The notes beneath the pieces are model-generated. The model did not search any database. It was not told the DNA's origin and saw nothing but the letters and a program-made list of their open reading frames with translations. Below, piece by piece: positions 35,366 to 43,468 of a stretch of 43,955 nt of DNA. Made by a program: the position numbers and the translations under genes. Numbering within the stretch: the first letter of the stretch is position 1; each line of letters opens with the position of its first letter. The stretch is from Desulfobacterales bacterium (lineage in GTDB: Bacteria > Desulfobacterota > Desulfobulbia > Desulfobulbales > JAGXFP01), in assembly GCA_024637225.1 (NCBI GenBank), contig JAGXFP010000015.1:1-43955 (forward strand). Reading direction: 5' to 3'.

Positions 35366-35401
35366 GGGTTGCTTCGTCGCTTCGTTCCTCGCAATGACGT
35401 G
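35366..35401. repeat. Dispersed GTCATTGCGAGGAACGAAGC-type repeat
   Basis: On the minus strand this reads ACGTCATTGCGAGGAACGAA followed by GCGACGAAGCAACCC. This is a well-known class of intergenic repeat in many bacterial genomes. It lies just after the histidine-kinase gene. Confidence 0.6.
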
Positions 35402-35609
35402 ACGTCGCCACGGATTTGGAGCACACTTCGAGCCCGGTAAGAGCGCTATACAATAAGTTGCTCCGCTCACCTCGGACCTGTCGAAGGGTTTGCCGGGAGT
35501 CGGTATTCAGACCTGTTTAAAAGCTTTTCCCTGGCTTCCGACTCCTGAATTCTGTATTCTCGTTTAGAAATAATCTATAGTGGCTCTGTATGAAACTCAG
35601 CGTCAACTT

Positions 35610-35694
35610 CTGGATTCCCGCTAAAAACATGCGGGAAATGACGGCGCCCCGGCGTATTGAATGTCATTCCGGCATGTTGTAAGCCGGAATCCAG
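35610..35694. repeat. Paired palindromic repeats (CTGGATTCC...GGAATCCAG)
   Basis: Two hairpins lie back to back: CCCGC/GCGGG (about 35617-35635) and ATTCCGGC/GCCGGAAT (35666-35673 and 35683-35690). The ends CTGGATTCC (35610-35618) and GGAATCCAG (35686-35694) are inverted copies, so the whole unit is a larger imperfect palindrome. Units of the GTCATTCCGGC...GCCGGAATCCAG kind recur in many proteobacterial genomes. Confidence 0.65.
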
Positions 35695-35878
35695 TACTCA
35701 TCAACGTAACACCGGGGAAAATGAATTTTTAACTGAGTCTGATTCATAGCCATGTAATCTATTTAGTTCTTACACTCACAGGCAAGTTTCGTTTGCACCC
35801 CAAAGGGCTTTAAAAGCAGACAAACTGCTCAACTCAGCTTTATCGGATAGTTAAGCTTTAAAAAAACTGGAGTATAAA

Positions 35879-37237
35879 ATGGCCGGCAGAATTCTCTTGA
35901 TCGACGATGACGATAGCCTGCGAAGGGTGACGGAATACAACCTGGTGGCGGCCGGTTTCGAGGTGACCACTGCGGCTTCAGGCAAGGAAGGGCTGGCGGG
36001 ATTTGCCGAATACGAGCCCGATCTGGTGGTTACCGACGTCGAGCTGGGCGATATGAACGGCCTCGAACTGCTGGCCGGCTTCAAGAAGAGCAACCCCGAT
36101 GTCCCGGTAATTGTGATTACCGCCTACGGCACCATTGATATGGCGGTCAAGGCCATGGCCCAGGGGGCCTTCAACTTCATTACCAAGCCTTTCGACCGCG
36201 AGGCCCTGCGGATGTCCTGCCGGAAGGCCCTGGAGCTGACCACTTTAAAATCCCAGAAACGGCAGCTGGTCGAGGAAGTGGACCGGCTGAGCGGGGTCGA
36301 GGGCATGGAAACCGCCAATTCGGCCATGGCCGAACTGCTCGATACCGCCATGCGGGTGGCGGAGAGCGAGGCGACCGTGTTGATCTCCGGCGAATCGGGC
36401 ACCGGCAAGGAGCTGCTGGCCCGCCTGATCCATCGGCGCAGCGCCCGGCGGGACGGCCCGATGGTGGCGGTTAACTGCGCCGCCATTCCCGATAACCTGA
36501 TCGAGAGCGAACTGTTCGGGCACGTCAAGGGCGCTTTCACCGGTGCGGTTGCCAGTCGCAAGGGGCGCTTCCAGTCGGCCCGGGACGGCACCATTTTTCT
36601 CGACGAGATCGGCGAGCTCAAACTCGATATGCAGGCCAAGCTTCTCCGGGCCATTCAGGAAAAAGAGGTTGAACCGGTCGGCTCAGACAAGATCGAGAAA
36701 GTCGATATCAGGGTGATCGCCGCCACCAACCGCAATCTCAAGGAACTGGTCGATGCCGGGGAATTCCGGGAAGATCTCTATTACCGGCTGAGCGTCATCC
36801 CCCTCCACCTCCCGGCCCTGCGCGACCGGCCCGAGGATATCAAGACCCTGGCCCGCCATTTTCTTAAAAAACTAGGGGCGCCCGATTCGGTCCGGTTCAG
36901 CACCGCGGCCCTGGCCCGCCTCCGGGATTACGACTGGCCCGGCAATATCCGGGAACTGCAGAATGCCGTGGAACGCGGCTTTATCCTGCGCCGCGGCGAA
37001 GAGATCACCCCCGATGTTCTGGGCCTGAAGAATGAGACGGCGCAGGCCGGGGAAGCAGGGGAGAAGGGCTTTCTCGACTTTTCCATCCCCGATGAAGGCA
37101 TCTCCCTTGAAGAGGTCGAAAAGAGCCTGATCCGCAAGGCCCTCGAAAAAAGCAACGGCAACCGCTCGGAGGCCGCCCGGCTCCTGAAGGTTCCCCGTCA
37201 CGTCCTGATCTACCGGCTGGAGAAGTTCGACCTTTGA
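35879..37237 (+). CDS. Sigma54-dependent response regulator (NtrC/ZraR class)
   Basis: A receiver domain (about 1-118) has phosphoacceptor D53 in VVTDVELGDMNG and the conserved Lys in FNFITKPFD. The AAA+ domain has Walker A G171-E-S-G-T-G-K-E, the sigma54-contacting loop G218-A-F-T-G-A223, Walker B DGTIFLDEIGEL and the arginine-finger segment REDLYYRLSVIPL. The C-terminal Fis-type helix-turn-helix reads NGNRSEAARLLKVPRHVLIYRL. It has 452 residues. The ATG at 35879 follows GGAGTATAAA. It acts by activating sigma54 promoters. I saw no clear -24/-12 promoter nearby, so its targets are unknown. Confidence 0.95.
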   Translation: MAGRILLIDDDDSLRRVTEYNLVAAGFEVTTAASGKEGLAGFAEYEPDLVVTDVELGDMNGLELLAGFKKSNPDVPVIVITAYGTIDMAVKAMAQGAFNFITKPFDREALRMSCRKALELTTLKSQKRQLVEEVDRLSGVEGMETANSAMAELLDTAMRVAESEATVLISGESGTGKELLARLIHRRSARRDGPMVAVNCAAIPDNLIESELFGHVKGAFTGAVASRKGRFQSARDGTIFLDEIGELKLDMQAKLLRAIQEKEVEPVGSDKIEKVDIRVIAATNRNLKELVDAGEFREDLYYRLSVIPLHLPALRDRPEDIKTLARHFLKKLGAPDSVRFSTAALARLRDYDWPGNIRELQNAVERGFILRRGEEITPDVLGLKNETAQAGEAGEKGFLDFSIPDEGISLEEVEKSLIRKALEKSNGNRSEAARLLKVPRHVLIYRLEKFDL

Positions 37238-37474
37238 TGAAGAAAGGGCGGAGCTGAAGAACCACCGGATCAATTGCCCCGGGGTATAAGAGGCTCCGTT
37301 CTCCGGAGGCCCGGACTGGACCTCTCGCTTCGCCATCAATTGGAGTGAAATCAGCTCTTATCAATATCCTTCCCGCCTTTAAAGTCATTAAGGAGTCCTG
37401 GATAGTTAAGTCAATAAATCAAGTTCCCCCTCCCAGCTCCACTCTTTTCAAGTCAGGGTATTCGGTAAAATAAC
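37238..37474. other. Intergenic region between the regulator and vapB
   Basis: No gene or RNA is recognisable. The stretch is of mixed composition, turning AT-rich toward the toxin-antitoxin promoter. No terminator with a T-run was found after the regulator gene. Confidence 0.4.
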
Positions 37475-37521
37475 TTGAATTAATTCGGTGTTGGTATTAC
37501 ATTTTCAATAAAAGGTAATAC
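37475..37521 (+). promoter_or_regulatory. Promoter and palindromic operator of the vapBC-like pair
   Basis: TTGAAT (37475-37480), a 17-bp spacer and TACATT (37498-37503) form a plausible promoter. GTATTAC (37494-37500) and GTAATAC (37515-37521) are perfect inverted repeats with centres 21 bp apart, two helical turns, and overlap the -10 box. AbrB-type antitoxins commonly bind such sites and repress their own operon. GGAGG lies just before the ATG at 37536. Confidence 0.55.
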
Positions 37522-37535
37522 ATGGAGGATGCATC

Positions 37536-37769
37536 ATGCCCACTACTACCACCACCACCGTTAAAGGTCAGGTTACCATTCCGGCCCGCTTGCGGAAGAA
37601 GCTGAATATCCGTCAAGGCACTCGCCTGAAGGTTGAGGAAAAAAACGGCAAGATCATCATGGAGCCTTTGCCGGATGATTTACTCGAAGTCGGCCGGGGT
37701 TTCCTTAAAAGCCAGGGGAAAGTTCTGAAATCGCTGCTGGCCGATCGGAAGTTCGAGGCTGATAAGTGA
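37536..37769 (+). CDS. vapB: AbrB/MazE-type antitoxin (VapB)
   Basis: A 77-residue protein with an N-terminal swapped-hairpin (SpoVT/AbrB) DNA-binding domain: TVKGQVTIPARLRKKLNIRQGTRLKVEEKNGKIIMEP split over residues 8-44, then a C-terminal tail that would wrap around the toxin. GGAGG precedes the ATG. The stop codon overlaps the toxin start as GTGA, a usual translational coupling in toxin-antitoxin pairs. It should neutralise the PIN toxin and repress the operon through the palindrome upstream. Confidence 0.85.
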   Translation: MPTTTTTTVKGQVTIPARLRKKLNIRQGTRLKVEEKNGKIIMEPLPDDLLEVGRGFLKSQGKVLKSLLADRKFEADK

Positions 37770-38167
37770 AGAACTATGTCTTCGACAGTTACAGCCTTCT
37801 CGCCTTCCTGGAGGATGAACCGGGGGCGGACCTGGTCGAGCGGGTTCTGCGGGATATTCTAAAGGGCAGGGCCAAGGGATTTCTGAGTGTGATCAACCTG
37901 GGCGAGATTTATTATATTACTTTGCGTGAACAGGGGAGGGAAGAGGCCGAAGGGGTTATGGAACTTTTGGCGAGTTATCCTCTGCGGCTGATCGATGCGG
38001 ACTGGTCTTTGACCAGGGAAGCGGCGGTATTGAAGGAAAAATACAAGGTTGCCTATGCGGATTGTTTTGCGGCAGCTCTTGGCCGGAAGAATAAAGCCGC
38101 GGTTCTAACCGGCGACCCGGAGTTCAAGCAGATGGAAAAGGAAGTCGAAATCCTTTGGCTTCCATAA
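37766..38167 (+). CDS. vapC: PIN-domain ribonuclease toxin (VapC)
   Basis: 133 residues, a complete PIN domain. The acidic metal-binding residues are visible: D7 in YVFDSYSLL, E47 in INLGEIYY, D99 in AYADCFAAAL and D117 in LTGDPEF. VapC toxins cleave specific tRNAs or rRNA when the antitoxin is degraded. It starts with GTG at 37766, overlapping the antitoxin stop. An ORF this intact suggests an active module. The cleavage target cannot be read from sequence. Confidence 0.87.
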   Translation: MKNYVFDSYSLLAFLEDEPGADLVERVLRDILKGRAKGFLSVINLGEIYYITLREQGREEAEGVMELLASYPLRLIDADWSLTREAAVLKEKYKVAYADCFAAALGRKNKAAVLTGDPEFKQMEKEVEILWLP

Positions 38168-38290
38168 AGCTGAGTTGAGCAGCTTGTCGCTACCGGAACT
38201 ACACATTGATTAGATGTCAGCTTCCTGCTCAACCCGAAATACCCCATAATCTGGAGAAGCGTTCTGCACTCCTCGACACTCCTCGCTCAA

Positions 38291-38330
38291 TTCCCATTAC
38301 ACGTGAATGAGTCAAGCAAAGACCCCCAGC
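38291..38330 (+). repeat. REP-like unit (CACGTGAATGAGTCAAGCAAAGAC...), copy 1
   Basis: The unit ATTACACGTGAATGAGTCAA followed by GCAAAGACCCCCAGC resembles the longer copies at 38930 and 39014. The copy has lost the CTTGA half, so the GTCAAG/CTTGAC palindrome is incomplete here. It lies upstream of the hemerythrin gene in the same orientation as the downstream copies. Confidence 0.6.
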
Positions 38331-38506
38331 CCCTCAAAACCGATGGATGAGCGACCTTGCCGCGATATGCAAAAACATCACCCTCCTTTCTCAACTGAAG
38401 CTTGACCCCTTTTCGATCCACTGGTAAAAGTTTAAGAAAAAACTGGCTATTACGGCTTGCAACTAGGCCATTGATCTCGAATATCAAGTTAACGGGTGCG
38501 GTCCGG

Positions 38507-38908
38507 ATGGAATGGGATGCGAAATACGAGCACGGCGTGATCTGGCAGGATCTCCAACATAAGGAGCTGGTCGAGAAAATGCATCAGCTTCTCGACTCAA
38601 TTATTGAAATCAAAAAAGACAAAGAGATCTTCTATGATACCATCAAGTTCCTCAAGGATTATCATAAAAGGCACTTTCTGATAGAAGAAGAATATATGAT
38701 AAAACACAAGTACACCGGCTTTAAAGACCATTACAAAGAGCACAAATACTTCACATGGTTTTTAAATGACTTCATATCCCAGAGCATCTATCGGGAAATC
38801 GAAACTTCGGTGGAATTGCTGAACGAATGCACCAATTGGTTCGGCAACCATATCAAAACCTCGGATAAGCTCTTCGCGCAATTCCTTCTCGAAAATCAAA
38901 TCACTTAG
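38507..38908 (+). CDS. Bacteriohemerythrin
   Basis: A 133-residue four-helix bundle that binds O2 at a di-iron site. The complete ligand set is present: H18 (DLQH), H56 and E60 (HFLIE), H75 and H79 (HYKEH), H115 and D120 (HIKTSD). In anaerobes and microaerophiles it is thought to carry or scavenge oxygen, which suits a sulfate reducer. I place the start at the ATG at 38507 (MEWDAKYEHG). The frame is open from 38402 but that extension includes repeat-like DNA. It has no partner gene, and REP-like units lie on both sides. Local base composition is more AT-rich than the neighbouring core genes. Confidence 0.92.
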   Translation: MEWDAKYEHGVIWQDLQHKELVEKMHQLLDSIIEIKKDKEIFYDTIKFLKDYHKRHFLIEEEYMIKHKYTGFKDHYKEHKYFTWFLNDFISQSIYREIETSVELLNECTNWFGNHIKTSDKLFAQFLLENQIT

Positions 38909-38929
38909 AAGATTCCCCCGTCGCTGAAT

Positions 38930-38976
38930 TTTCATTACATCACGTGAATGAGTCAAGCAAAGACTTGACCCACAGC
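38930..38976 (+). repeat. REP-like unit, copy 2, with GTCAAG-CAAAGA-CTTGAC palindrome
   Basis: CATTACATCACGTGAATGAG is followed by GTCAAG (start 38951), a 6-base loop and CTTGAC, then CCACAGC. It is the full form of the unit and lies about 20 bases after the hemerythrin stop. Confidence 0.7.
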
Positions 38977-39011
38977 TCTCGAAAATCACCTAGCAGGACA
39001 GACCGACCCCG

Positions 39012-39043
39012 GGTGAGTCAAGCAAAGACTTGACCCCCAGCTT
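39012..39043 (+). repeat. REP-like unit, copy 3, with GTCAAG-CAAAGA-CTTGAC palindrome
   Basis: GGTGAGTCAAGCAAAGACTT followed by GACCCCCAGC repeats the core of copy 2. A shared CTCGAAAATCAC segment near 38975 and 38888 suggests that the surrounding bases are also partly duplicated. Confidence 0.7.
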
Positions 39044-39364
39044 TTCCTTTCTTCTTCCGCAAAGTCGCTCCCAATTTTATCTCAAAAATCCGATCCATAT
39101 TTCCAATCTGCCTTGAATCCTCTTTTAGGATAATCGCCTTCCTAGCAGAGAATCAAAGAAACATCCTCTTGTCAACAGCAGAGATTTCCTGGTTCTTTTA
39201 TTGAGCATTTTCTTGCTCCTCATTTTGCGTAATTTTTCCCACGTTATATGGTAATCCCCCCGAAAAATAGTGGTGCTCAAAAGTAGAATTTTCTCATAAT
39301 TTGCGAGGAGGAGGGTGGCTCTTTTCAAATATTAAGACATCGTCCCGAATTTCTGAGACACAAA
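39044..39364. other. AT-rich intergenic region, no gene seen
   Basis: A 67-codon minus-strand frame at 39125-39328 begins with TTG, lacks a ribosome-binding site and has no recognisable motif, so I do not call it. No terminator is evident after the 602-residue gene. Confidence 0.4.
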
Positions 39365-41173
39365 TTATTCCGCTATTTTTGTTTTTTTGCGTGTGGCCCG
39401 GATCTGCAGCAGGGCTTGACCGATATAACTCCCTGCCCGGCCAAGGTCTGTTGAGCCTGACCACTCCTTAACTCCCTTAGACGGTACCGGCGATACAGGG
39501 TCCTGAGCCGATCGTGGCGGGCGGAGCCAATCATCGGGGCATCTGTAGTTGTGATATTCTTCAATGAAAGGCGGTTTCTCTTTCATCCATTCAAAGGGGA
39601 CCTCGCCACCATCAGCCAACAGTTTGAGAGCATCGTCAAGACCTGACAATGTACGATTATTCTTATATAGCAGGGCCAGGTCGATCCAACTCTGGATCAT
39701 CCTGTTGCGGGAAACCATCTCTTTTCTGCCACCGCGACGGACCGCCAGTTTTTCGGCCTCGAACTGAAGGATACGGGCAGCACCCTTTTTACCGTCAACC
39801 ATGGCCTGATCCGCTGTTTCCTTCAGTAAAAACGGGCCAAGATGAGTCGAATCCATTGCTGCTGCAATTGCCGCCGCATACAGAGGATCACGGGTCGCGG
39901 CATTTCTGAGAGCAATGATCAGGAAAGACTGGACATCCAGCCCTGCGTCCATCATGACCTGCTTGGCCTTGACTATATCCTTGGCGGCATAATGATCAAA
40001 AGCCACTGCCCAGGCATGGTTGTATTTCATCGTATAAGTGACTTTATGAGATCGAGTGCGCGCTTCATGCATGGGTATCCAGGTGTGTGCTTTGGCTCTT
40101 GATGCATTTCCTTTTAAAGCGTAATGCCGGCCCATCAACATTCGCCATAGGGTACTTGAGCCGGTTACCCGTTCGTAGCACGCCACAGAGTTGAGATCCG
40201 GATTCTCGTAGAGCATCCGGAGAATAAATCTCGCAGCTGCATGTTCGTCATCGCGTTTTGATGCCAGTGCCACCCCTTTCGCTTCCTCTTCGTAGCCCAG
40301 ACCCAGCAGAGCGTGGGCCACCTCGACGCGGGCGGGGTTGTAATCGGCCCCCTTATCTTTTAACCATGATCCCAGGAATTTAAGCCCCTCCACATCGCCC
40401 TGCAGCCAGAATTTGCGGCCGACAGTGGCAATTGTATAATAACTGGGTGCCTCCTGAAAGTTTTCCAATCCCTGGCGAAAATATGTACCATTTGTGAATG
40501 GACCACGGATCATCTCTTCGCGAACTCCTTTCAGCGCGTCCTCCCCTCCTGCTTTCCGTGCCTGTTTCATTGCCTCGGTGAAGTTTCCCGTCTCGGCAAG
40601 ACTAAGGGCATAGGTTACATCAAGATCTGTTTTTTCAGGTAGGTGATCATACCCTCCCTTTGCCCCGCCAATCTGGTCATAGAATTTTCGGGAAAGAGCC
40701 GCAACCCTGTAGGCCTCCTTCATTTTTCCAACTGTCGCATGAGAATGAGAAATAGATTTCGCTTCTGTCCATTTCACATCGCGCTGGCGGACATTATTGT
40801 CAAGCGGTAGCGCGGCGAGCACTCCAAGAGCCCGCTCGAATAACTTGTTCATCTCTATTTCAGCCTGTACTTCGAGTTTTGCGATAACGGTTCTTACCTG
40901 CTTGCCGTTGGTCGCAGAAGGCAAAGCGGCAAGATACGCCTCCAGCCATGCGACTGCCGGCACCGGATTCCCCGCCTTGGCATTGGCAAGCCCCAGGTTG
41001 TAAAGCACCACCGGTGATAGTGGCTCTTCTTCCCAGGCATCGTTAAAGGCTGCCAGCGCGATCTCCCATTGACTGCTCTCGGCAGCGGCAAGGCCCCTGT
41101 CCAGAGCGGGGTTGGCATAAACACTGGTCGAAAGAGTGAGGCAGATGAGAAGACAGATCAGCAGCTGTTTCAT
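39365..41173 (-). CDS. Exported TPR-like protein of unknown function
   Basis: 602 residues with a clear signal peptide (MKQLLICLLICLTLSTSVYAN, cleavage after A near 20). The first ~80 residues contain TPR-like units (ALDRGLAAAESSQWEIALAAF and VLYNLGLANAKAGN). The rest is alpha-helical with scattered repeat-like pairs (EVAHALLGLGYEEEAKGVAL and AWAVAFDHYAAKDIVKAKQV). No catalytic motif is recognised, so a periplasmic scaffold or binding role is likely. AAGGATTAAATT precedes the ATG. It starts three bases after the stop of the 417-residue gene and is the last gene of that operon. Confidence 0.72.
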   Translation of the reverse strand: MKQLLICLLICLTLSTSVYANPALDRGLAAAESSQWEIALAAFNDAWEEEPLSPVVLYNLGLANAKAGNPVPAVAWLEAYLAALPSATNGKQVRTVIAKLEVQAEIEMNKLFERALGVLAALPLDNNVRQRDVKWTEAKSISHSHATVGKMKEAYRVAALSRKFYDQIGGAKGGYDHLPEKTDLDVTYALSLAETGNFTEAMKQARKAGGEDALKGVREEMIRGPFTNGTYFRQGLENFQEAPSYYTIATVGRKFWLQGDVEGLKFLGSWLKDKGADYNPARVEVAHALLGLGYEEEAKGVALASKRDDEHAAARFILRMLYENPDLNSVACYERVTGSSTLWRMLMGRHYALKGNASRAKAHTWIPMHEARTRSHKVTYTMKYNHAWAVAFDHYAAKDIVKAKQVMMDAGLDVQSFLIIALRNAATRDPLYAAAIAAAMDSTHLGPFLLKETADQAMVDGKKGAARILQFEAEKLAVRRGGRKEMVSRNRMIQSWIDLALLYKNNRTLSGLDDALKLLADGGEVPFEWMKEKPPFIEEYHNYRCPDDWLRPPRSAQDPVSPVPSKGVKEWSGSTDLGRAGSYIGQALLQIRATRKKTKIAE

Positions 41174-41176
41174 AAT

Positions 41177-42430
41177 TTAATCCTTCATTGTTGCCATATC
41201 GTGATAGGCGACCAAGCCCTGGATGAAACGGTAGGCACCACGAGCACCTGACTCTTTTTCTTGCCGGAGGAGACGTAACGATTTTTCCAGATCGCCACCA
41301 TTTTGGACCAGGGTGCGTTCTAGCCATTCATTTTGACTTTTGAAGGCGTCATGGATGGCAGCCTCATTTTTTATTGCCTCTGCATCACTCCGTAAGGGTT
41401 CATTTTTTTGAGGTTCAAGGTCGGAAAATGCCTCTATCAGTGCCTGGCTATCATTTTGTCTGGCCCTGAAAGGATCTGTTTTTTTGTCGCCATAAATAAT
41501 TTCGGAAACATATAATCCGCTCAGGTAACTATAGGCCTCCTGAGCGGCCTGATTATTCGCACCATGTCTTCGGAGGTCCTTATCCATGTTTTGCAGAGCC
41601 CCGGCCAAATCGCCGTTGGCGTCTTTAATCGCCTTCATGATATGGGTGACAGAGTCCTTCATGGCAAAACGCTCTTTTGGATCTTTGGGCAACAGGGCTT
41701 CCGGGAGGGGCACGGTTTTATAATGCACCCCACGCTCTTTTATTGCCGGTGTCGTTTCCTGCAGCTTTGGCGCTTCCAGTTTGTCCGGATCCATGAAACG
41801 TAAGTCAACCGTATCTGCTTCCTGATGGTCAGAGCCGGAAGAAGATGGCTTTTGGGCAATGGCAGGAGTGGGTTTGCTCATTGGCGTAAGGTCAATGCCG
41901 CGACCGGTGCCATCAAAATCCACAGCGGTATCCTCCAGTAATGAATGTATTTTTCGTTTGGCTTCAGCACGTTGTTTCGCATGTTCAGCTTCACGCCTTT
42001 TCTCTGCCAGCTCGGCCTCCCGTTTCTCATTTTCTTTATACGCTCTGGAATCCCGATAGGCCATTGCTGTGACCATGCGTGAATCGAGTTCATAACAGCC
42101 CCGGGTACTCATGCCGTACTGTTGGCATAAATTATAGGCTTTCATCCAGATATCCAGCGCCCCATCGTAATCGCCGGCGTTAAACTGAACGGCGCCGGCT
42201 GCGGTAATTGTACTGACTTTATGCTCAATCTGCCGGGTAGTGGGCTGCTGTGGGGTTACGACATTATTACTGCCGGGAGGGGAGTGGTTTGGATTGTTAG
42301 AGGTTGGCGGCGGGCTGACAGTGCCTCTATGATTATTGCCCTGTGAATCTGTCCAGCGCTCCTCCACCCAACCCGCATGGACATCAACGGGAATCAGGGT
42401 CATGATCATTAATATCATTAATCGAAGCAT
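41177..42430 (-). CDS. Exported coiled-coil protein of unknown function
   Basis: 417 residues with a signal peptide (hydrophobic residues 2-14, cleavage near HAG at 19-20). A proline/asparagine-rich low-complexity linker follows (about 35-65), then a TPR-like unit with FNAGDYDGALDIWMKAYNLC. A charged coiled coil of Glu/Lys/Arg and Ala comes next (about 130-165), then a helical C-terminal half with DLAGALQNMDKDL and DLEKSLRLLRQ units. No family is recognised. GGGAGG precedes the ATG closely. It lies between a small membrane protein gene and the 602-residue gene, all on the same strand. Confidence 0.72.
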   Translation of the reverse strand: MLRLMILMIMTLIPVDVHAGWVEERWTDSQGNNHRGTVSPPPTSNNPNHSPPGSNNVVTPQQPTTRQIEHKVSTITAAGAVQFNAGDYDGALDIWMKAYNLCQQYGMSTRGCYELDSRMVTAMAYRDSRAYKENEKREAELAEKRREAEHAKQRAEAKRKIHSLLEDTAVDFDGTGRGIDLTPMSKPTPAIAQKPSSSGSDHQEADTVDLRFMDPDKLEAPKLQETTPAIKERGVHYKTVPLPEALLPKDPKERFAMKDSVTHIMKAIKDANGDLAGALQNMDKDLRRHGANNQAAQEAYSYLSGLYVSEIIYGDKKTDPFRARQNDSQALIEAFSDLEPQKNEPLRSDAEAIKNEAAIHDAFKSQNEWLERTLVQNGGDLEKSLRLLRQEKESGARGAYRFIQGLVAYHDMATMKD

Positions 42431-42496
42431 TCCTGGCCTCCCGTTTTATTTGTGTCTGGTGCAAAGCGGCAACTTATCCTATCCTCTTTTTCAGCC

Positions 42497-42886
42497 CTAA
42501 CGACTTTTCCATCCTGACGAGATCTGCTTCCCCACACCACCCTGGACCTCAAACCAGTGATCGGGCATAAAAAAACCATACACCAGTCTGAATGACTGGG
42601 GTGCCTTGTCTTTGACGCTATCATCAGCCTCTTCGCCTGTGGCAGGGAAGTACACCATATTATCCTTGAAGAGTGTATCACTTACTCTTCCCCGGTTGTT
42701 CCAACCCTCAAATGCTGTGGGGCATGATCCGTTAGCACTGCATATCTTGTTGAAATTCGATGCTGCTTCTATGAGATCAGCTTTCCCGCCAAAATAGAAT
42801 TTCACATAACCATGCCCTGCAACAGAGTAAATTATCAGCAAGATGGCTCCGATAATTAACCAGTTAAGTATAGTTTTTATTCTCAT
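42497..42886 (-). CDS. Small single-pass membrane protein of unknown function
   Basis: About 129 residues with one N-terminal transmembrane helix (NWLIIGAILLIIYSVAGHGY) and a soluble outside domain with two cysteines (ICSANGSC) that could form a disulfide. The rest contains aromatic-rich segments (FRLVYGFFMPDHWFEVQGG). The start at 42886 has GGAAGG before it. The frame also opens at 42946, but that start has no such site. The N-terminal helix then soluble domain layout recalls pseudopilins, but no prepilin peptidase motif is evident. It is probably the first gene of the three-gene operon. Confidence 0.65.
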   Translation of the reverse strand: MRIKTILNWLIIGAILLIIYSVAGHGYVKFYFGGKADLIEAASNFNKICSANGSCPTAFEGWNNRGRVSDTLFKDNMVYFPATGEEADDSVKDKAPQSFRLVYGFFMPDHWFEVQGGVGKQISSGWKSR

Positions 42887-43012
42887 GATTAGCCTTCCTT
42901 TCAGTGAAACTGAATAATCCAATCTTTTAAAATAATTCCACACCAACTTAACATGCTAGAAACAAGATAGGAAATTGAATTGCTGGAATAAATGTCATAC
43001 ACTACAGTCTGG

Positions 43013-43040
43013 CGGCATCTGGCGGCATCTGGGGTCGGGC
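43013..43040 (+). repeat. Short tandem TCTGGCGGCA repeat
   Basis: TCTGGCGGCA occurs twice in tandem, then begins again as TCTGGGGTCGGG. It lies between the membrane-protein gene and the transposase remnant, where IS ends would be expected. Confidence 0.55.
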
Positions 43041-43059
43041 CACGCTAACTAGTTGGAAT

Positions 43060-43404
43060 TCAAGAAATAACTTCCCAAAAGTAGGCATTTAAAGGCCCTA
43101 TATCCTCTTTTTTGCCATCAAAAACGTTATTATAGGTTCCGGTTTCCTCTCGTAACTGAAGCTCGCCATCCTTTCCAAGGATTCTCCGCCCTTTCGCCAA
43201 GAAACCCAACTTGACCTTTATCCCCCCAAGAAAGCTTTCACTCCCAACAGCTATGCTTTCAGTCCACTGAGCCTGTCGGAAGTTGTTACCATTTATCAAA
43301 GAGTCATTCACCAATTCCTGATGGGCCATCCGAAATTCATCGTAGCTATCAAATCCAGCTAGTGCCTGTCCGTAAATCGCATTTTTCAATAGAAACCGGC
43401 TTGA
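43060..43404 (-). pseudogene. C-terminal remnant of a REP-associated Y1 (IS200-like) transposase
   Basis: The open frame reads SRFLLKNAIYGQALAGFDSYDEFRMAH... with the typical end block WTESIAVGS.SF followed by KVKLGFLAKGRRIL, LREETGTYNNVF and a final AYFWE. This tail is characteristic of Y1_Tnp/RAYT proteins of delta-proteobacteria. A stop codon (43405-43407) cuts it off directly upstream, and the HUH catalytic domain and Tyr are absent, so it is dead. A second, different transposase end follows at 43469. Confidence 0.75.
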
Positions 43405-43468
43405 TCATATCCCATAGAGAGAACTCTGTTTCTGGGTAGAGCAGAGAGCTCAAGGGGCACGTAGTTAT

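Noticed and set aside
38291-39043. CRISPR array
   Set aside because: Only three irregularly spaced units, one truncated, with a gene between them and no cas genes. REP-like palindromes explain them better.
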